Shown: in pieces, positions 1 through 10,317 of the stretch
Numbering within the stretch: position 1 is the first letter of the stretch
How the letters are laid out: each line of letters starts with the position of its first letter
Assembly (NCBI GenBank): GCA_021234155.1
Contig: JAJEKV010000025.1
Location: 13,231,463-13,295,462 of the forward strand
From: Isoetes taiwanensis
Lineage: Eukaryota; Streptophyta; Lycopodiopsida; Isoetales; Isoetaceae
Length of the DNA: 64,000 nt
Direction of reading: 5' to 3'
The notes under the pieces: model-generated
What the model was told of the DNA's origin: nothing
Seen by the model: only the letters and a program-made list of their open reading frames with translations
Databases searched by the model: none
Program-made: the position numbers and the translations under genes

Positions 1-655
1 AAGAGGAAAGGGAAGAGGAAATGTAAAGGAGGAAAAGGGGCACATAAAAAAATGTATACAAAAGGGAATGGAAAGAGGCATAAGGAAAGAGAAAATGAAA
101 AAAAAAGGGGAAAGGAAAGGGAAAAAGGGTACTGGAAAAAGCGAAAGGGTGGCGAAAGAATAAAAAGGGAAAGGAAAGGAAAAGAAAGGCAGAATGGGGG
201 GGAAGGGAAGGTAAAATGGGCACGAGAAAAAGGGGAGAGGGAAATGGGAAAAGAGAAGCGAAAAAGGGCAAGGGATAAAGAGGAAGAGGATGGGGAAAGG
301 AAGAAAAGGGGCACATGAAAAGATAAGGAAAAGAGATCGAAAAAAGTGCATGGGAAAAGGGAAAGTGAAAAGGAAAATGAAAAGGAAAGGGAAAGATGGG
401 AAGGGCGGGGAAAGGATGAAAAGGGAAGGGAAAAAGTCCGTCAGAAAAAAAAGGAAGGGAAAAAAGGAAGGGAAATAAGGAAAGGGAAGAGAAGGAAGAA
501 GGGGATAAAAAAGAAAAAAAAGAGAGAAGAAAAAAAAAGGACGTGTAGGGGAAAAATGAGAAAAAAGAGGAAAAGAAAAAGGAAAGTGTGTAGGAAGGAA
601 AAATAGAAATGTAGGATAGAGCAAAGGCAAAGGGAAGAGGAAGGGTGTTGAATGC
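1..655. repeat. Long purine-rich (GA) low-complexity tract
   Basis: The plus strand is almost entirely A and G for about 650 bases, built from irregular AAGGGA/GAAAAGG units, with few pyrimidines. The Lys/Arg/Glu-rich open frames that run through it on the plus strand, and the Phe/Leu/Ser-rich one on the minus strand, follow from composition and are not genes. The tract continues beyond the left edge of the window. Confidence 0.9.
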
Positions 656-866
656 ACAAAAACATCATAAAGCTCAGTAATGATGGGCATGGTTTATTAT
701 ATTAGACTTATGAAAAGGAGTCTGAGCTGAATAGGTTTTCGTCCACACAAATTCCCAACTTATGCCCAACAATGCGGGGCACCATTACTAGTATTATTTT
801 AAAGTTTTTAAGTTGGATACTAGATAGAGGTTACTTACGAGATTGGCTAGAAATCTAAAGAAGTCT

Positions 867-967
867 TATAAAGTCTGGTCAGAGACACCATACCTATTCT
901 TTAATGACTGGTATGCCGGACGATGTAGGATGAAATGGGCTTCGTCTTCTTTACCGCAGACCCTGCA
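867..967 (-). pseudogene. LINE ORF2 C-terminal zinc-finger remnant
   Basis: Read on the minus strand this gives a 33-residue open frame starting CRVCGKEDEAHFIL and ending at a stop. The C-x2-C, acidic stretch, H and P-A-Y order matches the zinc-finger-like (zf-RVT) segment at the C terminus of plant LINE ORF2 proteins. The expected final Cys is replaced (HRPAY instead of CPAY). No reverse transcriptase is found upstream on this strand, so it is an isolated scrap. Confidence 0.5.
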
Positions 968-1622
968 AATTCTTTATTCTTATGGGATTTTCATCCATCT
1001 GCCAATTTTGATCTCAAGATGATCGTTTTACTCAAGCCTTAAGTAAACACCCACTCATTTCCTATTCTTGATTCATGGTTTCGTAGAGTGTATTCATACT
1101 AATTTAGTTTTTTGTTTATCATTCTAGTGACATGGAATTATACTTGCGTTTATTCACAAAGTCCGCCCGAGAAAATGTGATTCTTTGTGTTTCCCTTTCG
1201 TCTTTTTATGATGAAGATATTGTATCCTGCCCCCAAATGCTCTTGCGGTTGCCAATCAAATATATGGCGATTTTAGTACGGAAGAAATGCGAAACTCACC
1301 TTTGCGGTCCTTGGATCCGGTGGTCGTGACCGGTGAGCCCAAAGGTCGTTTAACAAAAATGGTAGCCCTGCTTTGCTCCTATTGTCGAACCCAATAGTAG
1401 CTCCTTCTCTTCATAAGCTTCATTACATGAATCATAGTTGCTCCTGCATTTTAGCTTGCTCTTGCATTGCCCTCCCGTGATGTTTTTGCCGAAACCTAGT
1501 TGGTTCACGTTTGCAGAAACAGGGGAGGATAATAGCCTGGCCTCCATAGCCATAAAAGTGAGAACTTGGCCTGGGTTTGTGTGTTAAAGTAAGATGGATT
1601 TATAGGAGGCAAGGTGGGTAAG
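968..1622. other. No supported gene; two short open frames
   Basis: Two short ORFs lie here: 1132-1329 plus and 1350-1553 minus. The minus frame begins MAMEARLLSSPVSANVNQLG, rich in Ser/Ala and short of acidic residues like a plastid transit peptide, but no mature domain follows and I see no clear splice donor. Neither is recognised. Confidence 0.3.
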
Positions 1623-1742
1623 TTCTCGACTACCGAGTCGAGAATGAAGCAAATCAAGCCCATGTTTATGGAAGTATCAAAGGATGTTTAGGGCAAAAGC
1701 TTCAGAAAAGGATGCTTCATTCTCGACTACCGAGTCGAGAAT
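1623..1742. repeat. Nested palindromes: two hairpins forming a larger inverted repeat
   Basis: TTCTCGACT-ACCG-AGTCGAGAA is a perfect 9-bp stem with a 4-base loop at 1623-1644. The same hairpin, with a 10-bp stem, recurs at 1719-1742. The flanks also pair: the 28 bases from 1623 are the reverse complement of the 28 bases ending at 1741, except in the loop. The result is a cruciform-capable structure of two small hairpins at the ends of a larger stem with a loop of about 63 bases. Confidence 0.85.
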
Positions 1743-1831
1743 GGAGGCAGTTGTGTTGTGTGTTTGGCGGAGTTAAGACGGTCTGTGCCATTAGTTTCTA
1801 TATTTGGACAAGTCTAGACATAGATCAGTGG

Positions 1832-1905
1832 CCAAACACTCACACAGTGCACGAGAGCCATTTTTAAAACGTTTAGAAATGCTCCTGGTGCACTCTGTGA
1901 GGGGT
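1832..1905. repeat. ~75-bp hairpin repeat, copy 1 of 3
   Basis: A short element with imperfect inverted ends: CACACAGTGC near the left end and GTGCACTCTGTGAGG near the right. The middle reads AAAACGTTTAGAAATGC. Related copies lie at 2568-2637 and 2777-2850 in the same orientation, so this is a local repeat family. No target duplication is evident. Confidence 0.75.
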
Positions 1906-2108
1906 GGGGCCTAAAACAATGATCTTTTATCCAAATTAACTAATTCCAAATGCACATACCATTATTACAAACTTATTAAATACAATCTTACACTTTATAA
2001 CTTGATCAAAACACTTTTTATATTTACAAAAAAATTTCATAATTACATTATATTAGCAATCCTCCTTCTTTATGAACCTAGCTAACTTCATCATACCTTG
2101 AGTACGCC

Positions 2109-2570
2109 TCATACATCTTCATGTACTCCTAGTACTCCTGCTACTCCTTCAATTTTTCTTGTACTCCCGCTCATGTTTGAGTACATAAGATTTCTGTGCC
2201 GGTCTGCCCTTCTTGGGGTCAGTTGTTGGCTTTGCCCATTTTGATAGGGAGGTGGTGTTGCGGCTTCTTCATTGTTTGGGTTGGAAGGTCCCGAAGCTTC
2301 TGTTGGGCGGGGAATTCTCTGCGCCTCATCGTCCAACTCTGTCTCTGATGAAGAAGATGGTGGCTTATCGGGCTCCCCCTCCCTTATGCTAACCCTTTTG
2401 CTTGGTGTTGTCTTTGTTTTCCTCCGGGGCTTCTTTGGCAGTTCTGGGTCCTTCCCTTTGGCCTCCTTCTGCCTCTTGCGCTCCTCCTTCTTTGCAAGTC
2501 TCTTCCTCTTTGCCGCTTTCTTCCTCTTGATCATTTTCCTTTGTCGACGCGCTAGCTTTTCTGGTAGCAC
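2109..2570 (-). CDS. Lys/Arg-rich protein of 153 aa, possibly Gag of the minus-strand LTR element
   Basis: The N-terminal 50 residues are extremely basic (runs of RKK, KRKR, KKEERKR). They are followed by a Ser/Glu/Asp-rich linker (about 70-85) and a Pro-rich segment containing PPPY (about 107-110). No CCHC knuckle or other domain is visible. It begins about 490 bases downstream, on the minus strand, of the tRNA-Met primer site at 3056-3067, which is where gag lies in an LTR retrotransposon. That position is the main argument for a Gag-like identity; low-complexity coding by chance remains possible. The hairpin repeat at 2568-2637 overlaps its start. Confidence 0.3.
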   Translation of the reverse strand: MLPEKLARRQRKMIKRKKAAKRKRLAKKEERKRQKEAKGKDPELPKKPRRKTKTTPSKRVSIREGEPDKPPSSSSETELDDEAQRIPRPTEASGPSNPNNEEAATPPPYQNGQSQQLTPRRADRHRNLMYSNMSGSTRKIEGVAGVLGVHEDV

Positions 2571-2637
2571 CGCACACAGTGCGCGAGAGCCATTCTCAAA
2601 ACTTTTGGAAATGCCCAGGGCGCACTCTGTGAGGGGT
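2568..2637. repeat. ~75-bp hairpin repeat, copy 2 of 3
   Basis: Same structure as the copy at 1832: CACACAGTGCGC on the left pairs with GCGCACTCTGTGAG on the right, around AAAACTTTTGGAAATGCCC. It overlaps the first codon of the basic ORF at 2109-2570. Confidence 0.75.
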
Positions 2638-2776
2638 CACTCCTTTTCTGCTCTAACTTTAGTTTTCTAAACAGTTTTTTAGTGTTAGAATATACATTCC
2701 TAGCTTAAATTTAAATTCTAAGCTATCATGAGCTATCAGATTACTCCAATTATGCATCTATCTAGGTCAAAATTGG

Positions 2777-2850
2777 TCAAACACTCACACAGTGCATGAG
2801 AAGCACTTTCAAAACTTTTGGAAATGCTCTGGGCGCACTCTGTGGGGGGT
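2777..2850. repeat. ~75-bp hairpin repeat, copy 3 of 3
   Basis: Third copy, with ACTCACACAGTGCATGAG on the left and GGGCGCACTCTGTGGGG on the right. It shares AAAACTTTTGGAAATGC with copy 2, its closest relative. Confidence 0.75.
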
Positions 2851-3055
2851 TACTTCCTAATGGCCAGAATTTATCAGGGTTTCTACTATTTCTTCCTAAC
2901 TTAACATTATTCTACTTTACTGTTCTAAGGATTGGAAAAAAATTTCCCAATTTTCGAGGTTCATGCTTGGGGTTTCAACTCCAAGACTGAAGATCTAGAC
3001 TGTTAGTACTACTAGGGAAATGGCCAGTGCTCGATCCTGATCCTCCAAGATCATT

Positions 3056-3067
3056 GCTCTGATACCA
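3056..3067 (-). other. tRNA-iMet primer binding site of a minus-strand LTR retrotransposon
   Basis: The minus strand reads TGGTATCAGAGC, the standard plant initiator-tRNA-Met primer binding site. One base separates it from an upstream GATGTTACA, a normal 3' end for an LTR. The internal region of the element therefore runs toward lower coordinates. Confidence 0.75.
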
Positions 3068-3068
3068 C

Positions 3069-4440
3069 TGTAACATCCCCTGCTCATATACGATGCTCCC
3101 CATCGTACAAAACCGGAGTTCATCCCTCCTGCCAACGCCTTGGCTAACATGAGGCCGTCCACCTAACGTCAGATCCTTAACAGTCAAGAATCCAATGGGG
3201 AAGAATGGACGTGTCATTTCCCGTCTCCCTCGGGATCTACCTAGCTGCCGAAGACATCAAACATGAGCACATAGCATCAAATAACGTACATATCCACCTC
3301 GAAGGGCGGCTCACCATAACATAACATATGTAACAACAACATCAGTAATATCAACATAAGGGGAATCCTACCCAAGGCTCAGACTCATGGGGGATCGACT
3401 GACGACTTGGGTCTCCAGAAGTCAATGCAGACAGAATTCACGGCAAATGGATTGGGTTGGCATAAGAACATGGCCATTGGGTAGTCCACTCCATCCGCCC
3501 CTCTTGTGCATACTTTGCAGAATAGGCTGATAAGTCTTGGGACTCGACCGTAGCATGCCGGGTGCATAGCCAAGGGGGTTACTTCTGGGTTGCATCTCCC
3601 CAGTCCCGATGAGGCAGGAGGAGATCACGCCCTCCAGAGGGGCCACTGCCCGTCTACGACTTGAACCCTATGGAAGGTGACGCATCACCCCAAAAGGTGT
3701 CGAGCCCATGCCTTGCCCACACGCAGTGGCAAACCATCAGGCCTAGCCCGCTAAGATCCCTGGTAGGCTTTACACACCAGAGGGATCAATCTGCAATGGG
3801 ACAAGTCCCCCCTATCTGCCGGTCTAGTCCCGCCACTCACAGCCAGGCGGGCTCTTATGCACAGGCCGCATTAATTGGGAATTAATGAGGCTATCTAGAT
3901 ACATCAACTACTGTTCAGAGTCTCTACTCCCCTTCCCAATACACAAGAGAGCATAGAATGGAACATCATCATCATCAAAGAACTGAAACATATCATCTAA
4001 TCTATCTATCTATCTAAACATACATGGTTAGGTTCCTTTGTTAGGGCTTGTGATCTCAGAATCTATAAGGCCTCTAAGGCTGAACTAACATGCTAAACCA
4101 GCTCATTGCTGGGCTAAGAGTCGGCTTTGCACAACAGAATCGCAGGTTACCTGATCCTTGGCTTGCTCCAGCTACCCGAATCGCGTCCATACCTTCGTTC
4201 TTGCTGAAGACAGCTGCTCCTGATGAATCTAACGTGCAAAGGCGGCTCAGCGGTGCCTGGCAATGCGGAATGGCAGCTTGCCTTGGTCGAAATGGCTCAG
4301 GGAAGCCAAAATACGAAAATGGGAAAGGTTTAGGGTTTCCCCTTTTGTTCCTTATACATGAACTTTTAGGGTTAGATTAGAAGGGACCAAATGGGGTATT
4401 GCCACTTGGCAAGGGGGTTTTAATTGCATATGTTTAATAT
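3069..4440 (-). mobile_element. Probable 5' LTR of the minus-strand element (far end uncertain)
   Basis: The boundary next to the primer site is clear: on the plus strand the LTR starts TGTAACATCCCC at 3069. On the minus strand a TATA-like GTATAAGG lies near 4350. The distal LTR end is not identified, so the coordinate given is approximate; a second LTR is not seen, and it would lie beyond the left edge or be lost. No coding sequence is recognised inside; the short ORFs here are incidental. Confidence 0.4.
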
Positions 4441-4441
4441 A

Positions 4442-4796
4442 GATGTGCAACATACGAGGTTGCCCCCTAGGCACAACCCTTTACGGCTCTCAAGTACTTG
4501 TCATGGTGACATGTACGCGTGACGTGGCAGTATAATATACGTATTGGACCGTATATTATGCTGGAACGTCACAGCATTGAAGGTAAAATGCATAATGTTC
4601 AGGAAGAAGAGAAGAGCAAATTGAAGATCGAATACCATTTGCCTGGTAAATAGTAGCATGACTAAGGATTCAGTTTAGAATTTAGATATCTTATCCTATA
4701 TTATAATGTTTTGTTGTAATTCCTGGATTTGGATCCAGCCCTAGATTGGATGGCTGGGATCCCTCTTCTTGATTTGGACGGTGAGGATTTCTACAT
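4442..4796 (+). mobile_element. Probable plus-strand LTR end followed by degenerate primer site
   Basis: TTCTACA ends at about 4796 and is followed directly by TGGTATCAAGG, a decayed version of the tRNA-iMet primer site in the usual Copia arrangement. The 5' limit is guessed at a TGTGCAACAT near 4450. The interval also holds an inverted repeat, CAGTATAATATACG at about 4527 against CGTATATTATGCTG at about 4550, flanked by GACGTGGC and AACGTCAC. No matching second LTR was found. Confidence 0.35.
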
Positions 4797-5190
4797 GGTA
4801 TCAAGGTAAGTTTTTAGGGCGGCATCGTTTTGGGATTTACTGGCTTGCCCGCAGCTAGAACTCTCTGCTGCTTTTAGGATGCAAAACGGGTGTAGGGCCG
4901 ACTGTTTAATCCGGAGACTCAGAATCAAGGTAACAGTTGATTTTTGTTTGTTTTTTAAACCAAACTCACCCTCAGGCCACGATTCCAGCGATGGTAGGAG
5001 TCATGCGGCCAAAAACTTCACAGGGGATAACAAACATTTAGTATAACTACAGGAAGCACCAATAGATTCGTGGAAGGAAATTGGCTTCTCAAGCTTCAGC
5101 ATCCATAGATCACCTTTTTTATAGAGGATGCATTGGCATCTATCTTCTGTGCGGGTGCCCAGATGCAGATTGGTCAAACAAACAAAGGGC

Positions 5191-5340
5191 TTTGGCGACT
5201 ATGGCATTTACAGATCAGATCTGGCGGAACTTCTTCTGCTTGGCAATGGTAGCTCAGGCCCCAGCTTTGGCGACTGTGGCATCTATAGATCTAGCAGAAC
5301 TCCTACTTGGCGATGGTAGCTCATGCTCCAGTTGGTGGCT
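5191..5340 (+). repeat. Imperfect ~75-bp tandem repeat
   Basis: Two diverged units each begin TTTGGCGACT and end TGGTAGCTCA-rich, at about 5191-5265 and 5266-5340. A weaker third unit may start near 5090. A 117-aa open frame (5081-5434) passes through them, with repeated LATVASIDLAELL-like text. No family is recognised and the frame probably reflects the repeat. Confidence 0.6.
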
Positions 5341-5629
5341 TCAACTTCTTCCTAGATCCCTAGCCATATTTTTGAAACACGGATTGTTTTGTTTTGTCAC
5401 TGCAAAACTGTATTGCTCTGTCTTGCCACTATAAAAGGATGTTTGGGTTGAAGTGTAAAACTATCAACTATATGGTGAAGATAAGCAGCTAATATACTAC
5501 CGCCACTATATTTTTTGACGTATTTGCTAGGTATGAGTTTTGATTGCATATAGCATGATTACAGTAAAGCCATAAAATGGCGATGCCATACAATAATATC
5601 TCAAGACTTGATATTTTGGGTTCTAACAG

Positions 5630-6089
5630 GTGAACTTTGATGCAAAGAACAATTATGAAATGATCCAGAATTACAAAGTCCTACAAGATGCGTTCAACAA
5701 GCTCCAGCTCAGCAAGGTTGGCATTGCATTACACTTTTGATCCCAGTCTATTATAGGTAATTTCTTTTCTCAACGCCTGTTTTTCTACATAGCACATTGA
5801 GGTGAAACTGGTGAAAGGCAGGGCATTAGATAACTTAGAGCTTATGCAAAAAGAGATATTGTGCTTCCATCAACAGTGGCATCGGAAGTGCAAGGTAAGC
5901 ACAACTTTTTTTCCACTGTAGTGAAATGGATATCTAAATAACAAAGAAATTTACAGTTACAATGCCATGGAAAAAAGGCGCATGTAAGGGTGAGAAGAGA
6001 GACAAACAAGAGGGCATGTAAAGGCGGAAAAAGAGACAAACAAGAAGCCTGACTCACCAAGTGCCCCAAGGCCAACAACACCTGCCCCA
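5630..6089 (+). pseudogene. EB1-like: EB1-type microtubule plus-end protein, pseudogene fragment
   Basis: Three splice-bounded exons match the calponin-homology region of EB1 (MAPRE) proteins, which bind growing microtubule ends in the cytoplasm. Exon 5630-5716 encodes 29 aa including [17 protein letters not shown]. Exon 5793-5894 begins HIEVKLVKGRALDNLELMQ, lacking one residue of the family pattern, then shifts frame: RYCASINSG is only readable one frame over. Exon 5957-6089 begins YNAMEKRRM and meets a stop at once, then continues in a Lys/Ser/Pro-rich linker resembling the region after the CH domain. The N-terminal exon and the C-terminal EB1 domain are not found. Intact splice sites show a decaying genomic copy, not a retrocopy. 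The TRIM element lies just downstream. Confidence 0.8.
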
Positions 6090-6276
6090 GTAAGTAATCT
6101 TTTAATTTAGGTTCTTGATATGTCGGTGATACAAGGCATCTCCATCCACAAATTCAGTCCAGTTTTCATTTGAAAACTCTAGCACCAAATTTCCACACAT
6201 TTGCATGGTTAATTTCATGTAAGTATTTACCTATAAATTAAGCTCAAAAGAATACATTTTTTTGAATGCTGCTAAT

Positions 6277-6420
6277 TGTAACGGGCCCATGGTAGACCAC
6301 TCGAGTATTCGAACCTTGAATGTGCCTGTGGGGCATTCCCGAGGGGTAGAAGCGACTACTCATAAACGTCTAGAAGGTTTTGTCCAGTTGGTTAAGGGCA
6401 TGTCGGTTAGGAACGTCACA
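6277..6420 (+). repeat. Left LTR of the TRIM
   Basis: 144 bases, from TGTAACGGGC to GAACGTCACA. Against the right LTR it has about 23 extra bases near its start (around 6292-6315) and lacks about 14 bases after CCCGAG. It contains CCAGTTGGTTAAGG, similar to a tRNA A box. Confidence 0.93.
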
Positions 6421-6574
6421 CTTGGTATCAGAGCAGGTCTCGAGTTCGAGTCTCCATGGGTGCCTATATGCATAGGTAATTTGCAAAGACTTGGTAATCA
6501 TTGTGACATGGTATGACATAGACATGGTATAGCTTTGGATGCTCGAGGACGAGCAATGGTTCTAGTGGGAAGAC

Positions 6575-6709
6575 TGTAACGGGCCTATGGTTGAATGTGC
6601 CTGTGGGGCGTTCCCGAGACACCGGCATAAATGGGTAGAAGCGACTACTCATAAACGTCTAGACGGTTTTGCCCAGTTGGTTAAGGGCATGTCGGTTAGG
6701 AACGTTACA
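6575..6709 (+). repeat. Right LTR of the TRIM
   Basis: 135 bases, from TGTAACGGGC to GAACGTTACA, closely matching the left LTR apart from the two indels. Confidence 0.93.
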
Positions 6710-6714
6710 CTAAT

Positions 6715-7323
6715 TGCCACTTTCACATGGTCTTTGGGTGATATTTTGAATTGCACTCTGAAGCAGGCCTGATGTGCTTAGGAGCAATGTGACAGATGGC
6801 AAATTTACACATTCTCATGCCCATCCAAATGTTTAGTTGGATCATCTCATTCCATTGAAGGCATATGCGTTTAATTAATATTTGGAAATCTATATAGTTG
6901 GCTTTGCTTACATATTGACTTATAGTCTTTTGTTTCAGGTCACCGCAACTTATGTTGTATTAAGCAATCATTTGGGTCTGCTATTTGCTCTAACAGCTCA
7001 TAAGCTGATGTAGATATAACCACATGTATGGCCTGCTGTAAAAAACATCCCTTCTAGCTATAGCAACAGATTTAAGCTTCTGAATCCTAAAGGAAAGATC
7101 TACTGTAGATAGATTTAGCTTTGTACATGTATATTTGAAGATGCTTAGATATTCTAAACTAGACAGATTATATTCTGGTGCATCCTAATATAGATGGAGC
7201 TTAGAAGTCAGAAAAATACAGAATTCAGTTGAAAAGATTAGGTCCAATCATTGTGGTTGTCTCATAAATACTTCCAAGTATATCCTAATATAGATTGCTC
7301 CACGAAATATTCAAGAATCCCTC
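6715..7323. other. No recognisable gene
   Basis: AT-rich sequence after the TRIM. If the EB1 copy continued here its last exons are no longer readable. Confidence 0.5.
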
Positions 7324-7352
7324 TTCTATTCTATTCTATTCTATTCTATTCT
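7324..7352 (+). repeat. (TTCTA)n pentanucleotide microsatellite
   Basis: Nearly six uninterrupted TTCTA units. The same unit occurs at 42122-42139 at the end of a LINE, at 59311-59327, and reversed at 13980-14001. Confidence 0.9.
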
Positions 7353-9541
7353 TCTAGACTTTGAGGTTACATTATTTTGTTAAAAAAATATATCTGCGCT
7401 TCAACTGCTTTTAAATAAGATTTGACAAAATGCTTTTGAAAATGAAGGGTATTGTTATCTTTGGGAAGACAATAGCTTAGTTTTTATGCTATTTTCATAT
7501 CTCTGTATTCATTCAAAGCCCAAAGGAGTAACTTCTACTATTGGCAAGATAACTTATTGTTTATGCCATTTTCTTTCCATATCCATTTATTCATTCAAAG
7601 CCCACAAAAGCATTCCACATTATTTTCTATTGGTTCAATTAGATATGAAAATAAAAAGAGCGTTGGCTTAAAATAGAACCCATATGTCACTCCCATGCAA
7701 CGTAACAACACTTCTTGGAAAGAAATTTTAAGATAATTTTAAGATACGCATTAAAAGGTATGAATAATTGTGCTACTACACTCTCTATGTCTAACTTTGT
7801 TAAATTTCATGTTAAAGTACTTTGTTAAAATTCTATGAACCTAATTTACAAAGTTCTTATCTAGACCTCCCACAAAATGCAATTATATTCCACCAACATA
7901 TGAAAAATAATTGCAAGGTATGCTTTAAAAGGTATGAGAATGAGACAATTTAATTGTCCAATAAAAAGAGGTTGGCTTGGTCCTTATCAGCTTTCCTAAG
8001 TTCAAAGGTTTCAATATAAGTCGAGTTTCACAAACTTCAACATGCTATAATACTTACAAGACAGTTACACTCACATGGCAAAGGGTGCATCGGATCTTGC
8101 AGGGAGTTCTACACCAGCGATCATCACCAGCCGTTTCTTCTCCACCTTTTGATGCCTGCAACAGCCTCTTCCTACCGGATTTCCCAATGACAAGCCTCCA
8201 TCCTCTTACAGTTCATCGTTTGAATCCTGGTTGGAATCTGAAGACCTGTTGGACGAATTGCCTTGCCTCCTGCCTTGCTGTTAATTCTGCCAGTTCTTGC
8301 CACCGGTAGGCCGGGTTGGGTGGAGAATTGCCATTTATTGTCTTGTTATTGGATCTTCCTTTAGTTTGGATGAACTAGAGCCAGATCAAACCGAGTTATT
8401 GGTGTAACTCGTATCACTGCCACTGCAAGGAAATCACTCTAGTTATGAGCCAGAAAGCAATTTTCTAAATCTGGAGAATTGTTTTTATCATTCCAGTAGC
8501 ACAAAGATCAACCAAATGAAGACCTTGGAATGTAGGTTTCAAAAAAAAAAAAAAAAAAAAAAAAAGAACAACCTGGTTCTACAATGCTAAGAAACATGTA
8601 TTCTGGACCCTTTACAGTGTTCAACAGACATATATGTAGGAATAGTTTTAAGAGATGAGGACATGCCCACAACTGTAAACAGATAGTCCTATAGAAAGAA
8701 GAGTCATACTTTAGGGTCAAACTGCAACTGAAAAGCCTTGGAAGGATTTGTATCCCGGGTTGAAACAGTAGCAATCACCTGATTGGCAGTGTCTTGCTTT
8801 ATTGGATAGTGCTGCTATATTGCACCTAACAGCACTTGAGCCCCAAAGCTTAAATTGGATACCTTTTAATTTGGGATATATCAGCTCACAAAATAGCCAC
8901 AAATATCAAATTTAGGTTGGGAGAAAAGCAAAAGCTACAATGTTGGAATATGTCTTGGCCACAATGATATTAGAAGAGATATGAAGGATGTTAGTTGGTG
9001 GGGTAATAGGGCCATGACCTTAGCTTATAAGGATGGATGTGTATATCTCTACCCAATGCACTTTCCCAGAGATCTCTGATGTTTGTGTTTTTAGATATCT
9101 ATATTAGTAATATATCACGTGTTTTTGCTACAATTATGAACATAATTACAGTAAGAAGAATGGGCTTGAAAAGGGCTTTTTGTTAGTTTTGGCAGATAAA
9201 CTAGATTGGAGGATGATATCTCTAGTGGAATGTCGAATGTCACAGATGTATAGAATCTTGCTTGATGGTGGTTCTTACATTAATTTTGCCTCTAAATATA
9301 TGCTAAAGTATTCTATGTTAAATACTTATTATGCAATTATTATTCATCTTAAATTACATTCTTAGTTGGGCTTTCCATTTCTAAAGCTGTAGATATACAC
9401 ACCAAATGAGAGCTTTGTTATATGGCTTCATGATCATGCCTTGCTCTGTCATGCCAAATATCATAACTCATATATCACTAATAAAGATGACTTGGTATAT
9501 ATGTGCTACTACGATGTCCTTCCTTACCTGCAACTATTAAT
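7353..9541. other. AT-rich intergenic DNA with a 25-base poly-A run
   Basis: A pure run of 25 A lies at 8541-8565; it could be the tail of a retrotransposed sequence, but nothing recognisable precedes it. The open frame at 7977-8309 matches no family I know. The rest shows nothing. Confidence 0.5.
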
Positions 9542-9580
9542 ACTACAAGAAATTTATCGCGGCGGCCTTGCGGCCGTCGC
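9542..9580 (+). mobile_element. CACTA (En/Spm) terminal fragment, solitary
   Basis: ACTACAAGAAATTTATCGCG is followed by a hairpin, GCGGCGGCC-TTGC-GGCCGTCGC. The ACTACAAGAAA start and CGGCCGTCGC subterminal motif are typical of plant CACTA ends. No opposing end is found in the window. A related piece in the same orientation lies at 24129-24170. Confidence 0.6.
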
Positions 9581-10317
9581 AAACATTTCTCTTCTCCAAT
9601 GAAGGAAACCAAGTGCCTAGCTCCAAAACCAAGTGCCTAGCTCCATTCAGTCGAGTCATGCCCTAGACGTCATCTCTGAAATTCTTCCAAGATTCCCTTA
9701 GATTCTGTGCAAATTCTCTTCATATTCTATTAGATTCCTTCAAAATCCATAACATTTCAAAAGATAGGGGCCTACTTGGAATTTGAGCTTGATTCACTAG
9801 CCATCATAGTTAATTATCCCGTTTTATCTTTATCTTATTTAGTTTGTAATACACATATTTATCTCACATCTTGAAATACATATGCAATGCACTCTTATAA
9901 AGAAAAATCTATACGTATTTTAAAGTTCATAGATAATTTGGAATGTTCAGTTTTGTTACAGATTATATTGCTTACAGGAAACAAGTCGCACTATCGCAAA
10001 TGCCCAAAACCTTGAGTTCCTCAGTTATATCTTTGAACTTGACATTTAATGAGAAGCTTGGCAAGACTTGAAGCAAGCAGTGTGAAACATGGTGGACATT
10101 AAAAGTACCCCAACAGCTGCAGCAAGTTCTGTGCCAGAGCTTTTGTAACTGGGTGCATGTGCATAAATGACTCAGTACATTTTTAGACTAATTTTAGACT
10201 AAGAATGATGCTGCAGAATATAATAGTTTATATATATGTATTTGATACAAATAGATTACAGTGTATACAAATTTGCAAATAATTACTGATGGGCGGTTCA
10301 AAAGTTAGCTCCAAAAG
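9581..10317. other. No recognisable gene
   Basis: AT-rich sequence. A small direct repeat, CCAAGTGCCTAGCTCCA, occurs twice at about 9610-9645. Nothing else is supported. Confidence 0.5.

Larger units (their letters stand above)
6277..6709 (+). mobile_element. Complete TRIM (miniature LTR retrotransposon), 433 bp
   Basis: Two LTRs flank 154 bases of internal DNA. The internal region starts two bases before TGGTATCAGAGC (6423-6434), the tRNA-iMet primer site, and ends with a purine-rich GTGGGAAGA polypurine tract just before the right LTR. The element is bounded by the 5-bp duplication CTAAT (6272-6276 and 6710-6714). There is no coding capacity; such elements depend on proteins of autonomous LTR elements. 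The size, primer site and target duplication fit the TRIM/SMART class. The LTRs carry two indels between them, so the insertion is not very recent. Confidence 0.93.

Noticed and set aside
52-668. Several Lys/Arg-rich and Phe/Leu-rich ORFs
   Set aside because: They are forced by the purine-only composition; codon content is what GA repeats give in any frame.
6423-6480. tRNA gene
   Set aside because: TGGTATCAGAGC followed by a B-box-like motif lacks an acceptor stem and cloverleaf; it is a primer binding site.
6277-6709. Cassandra-type TRIM with 5S rRNA in the LTR
   Set aside because: No 5S rRNA-like promoter sequence is present in the LTRs.
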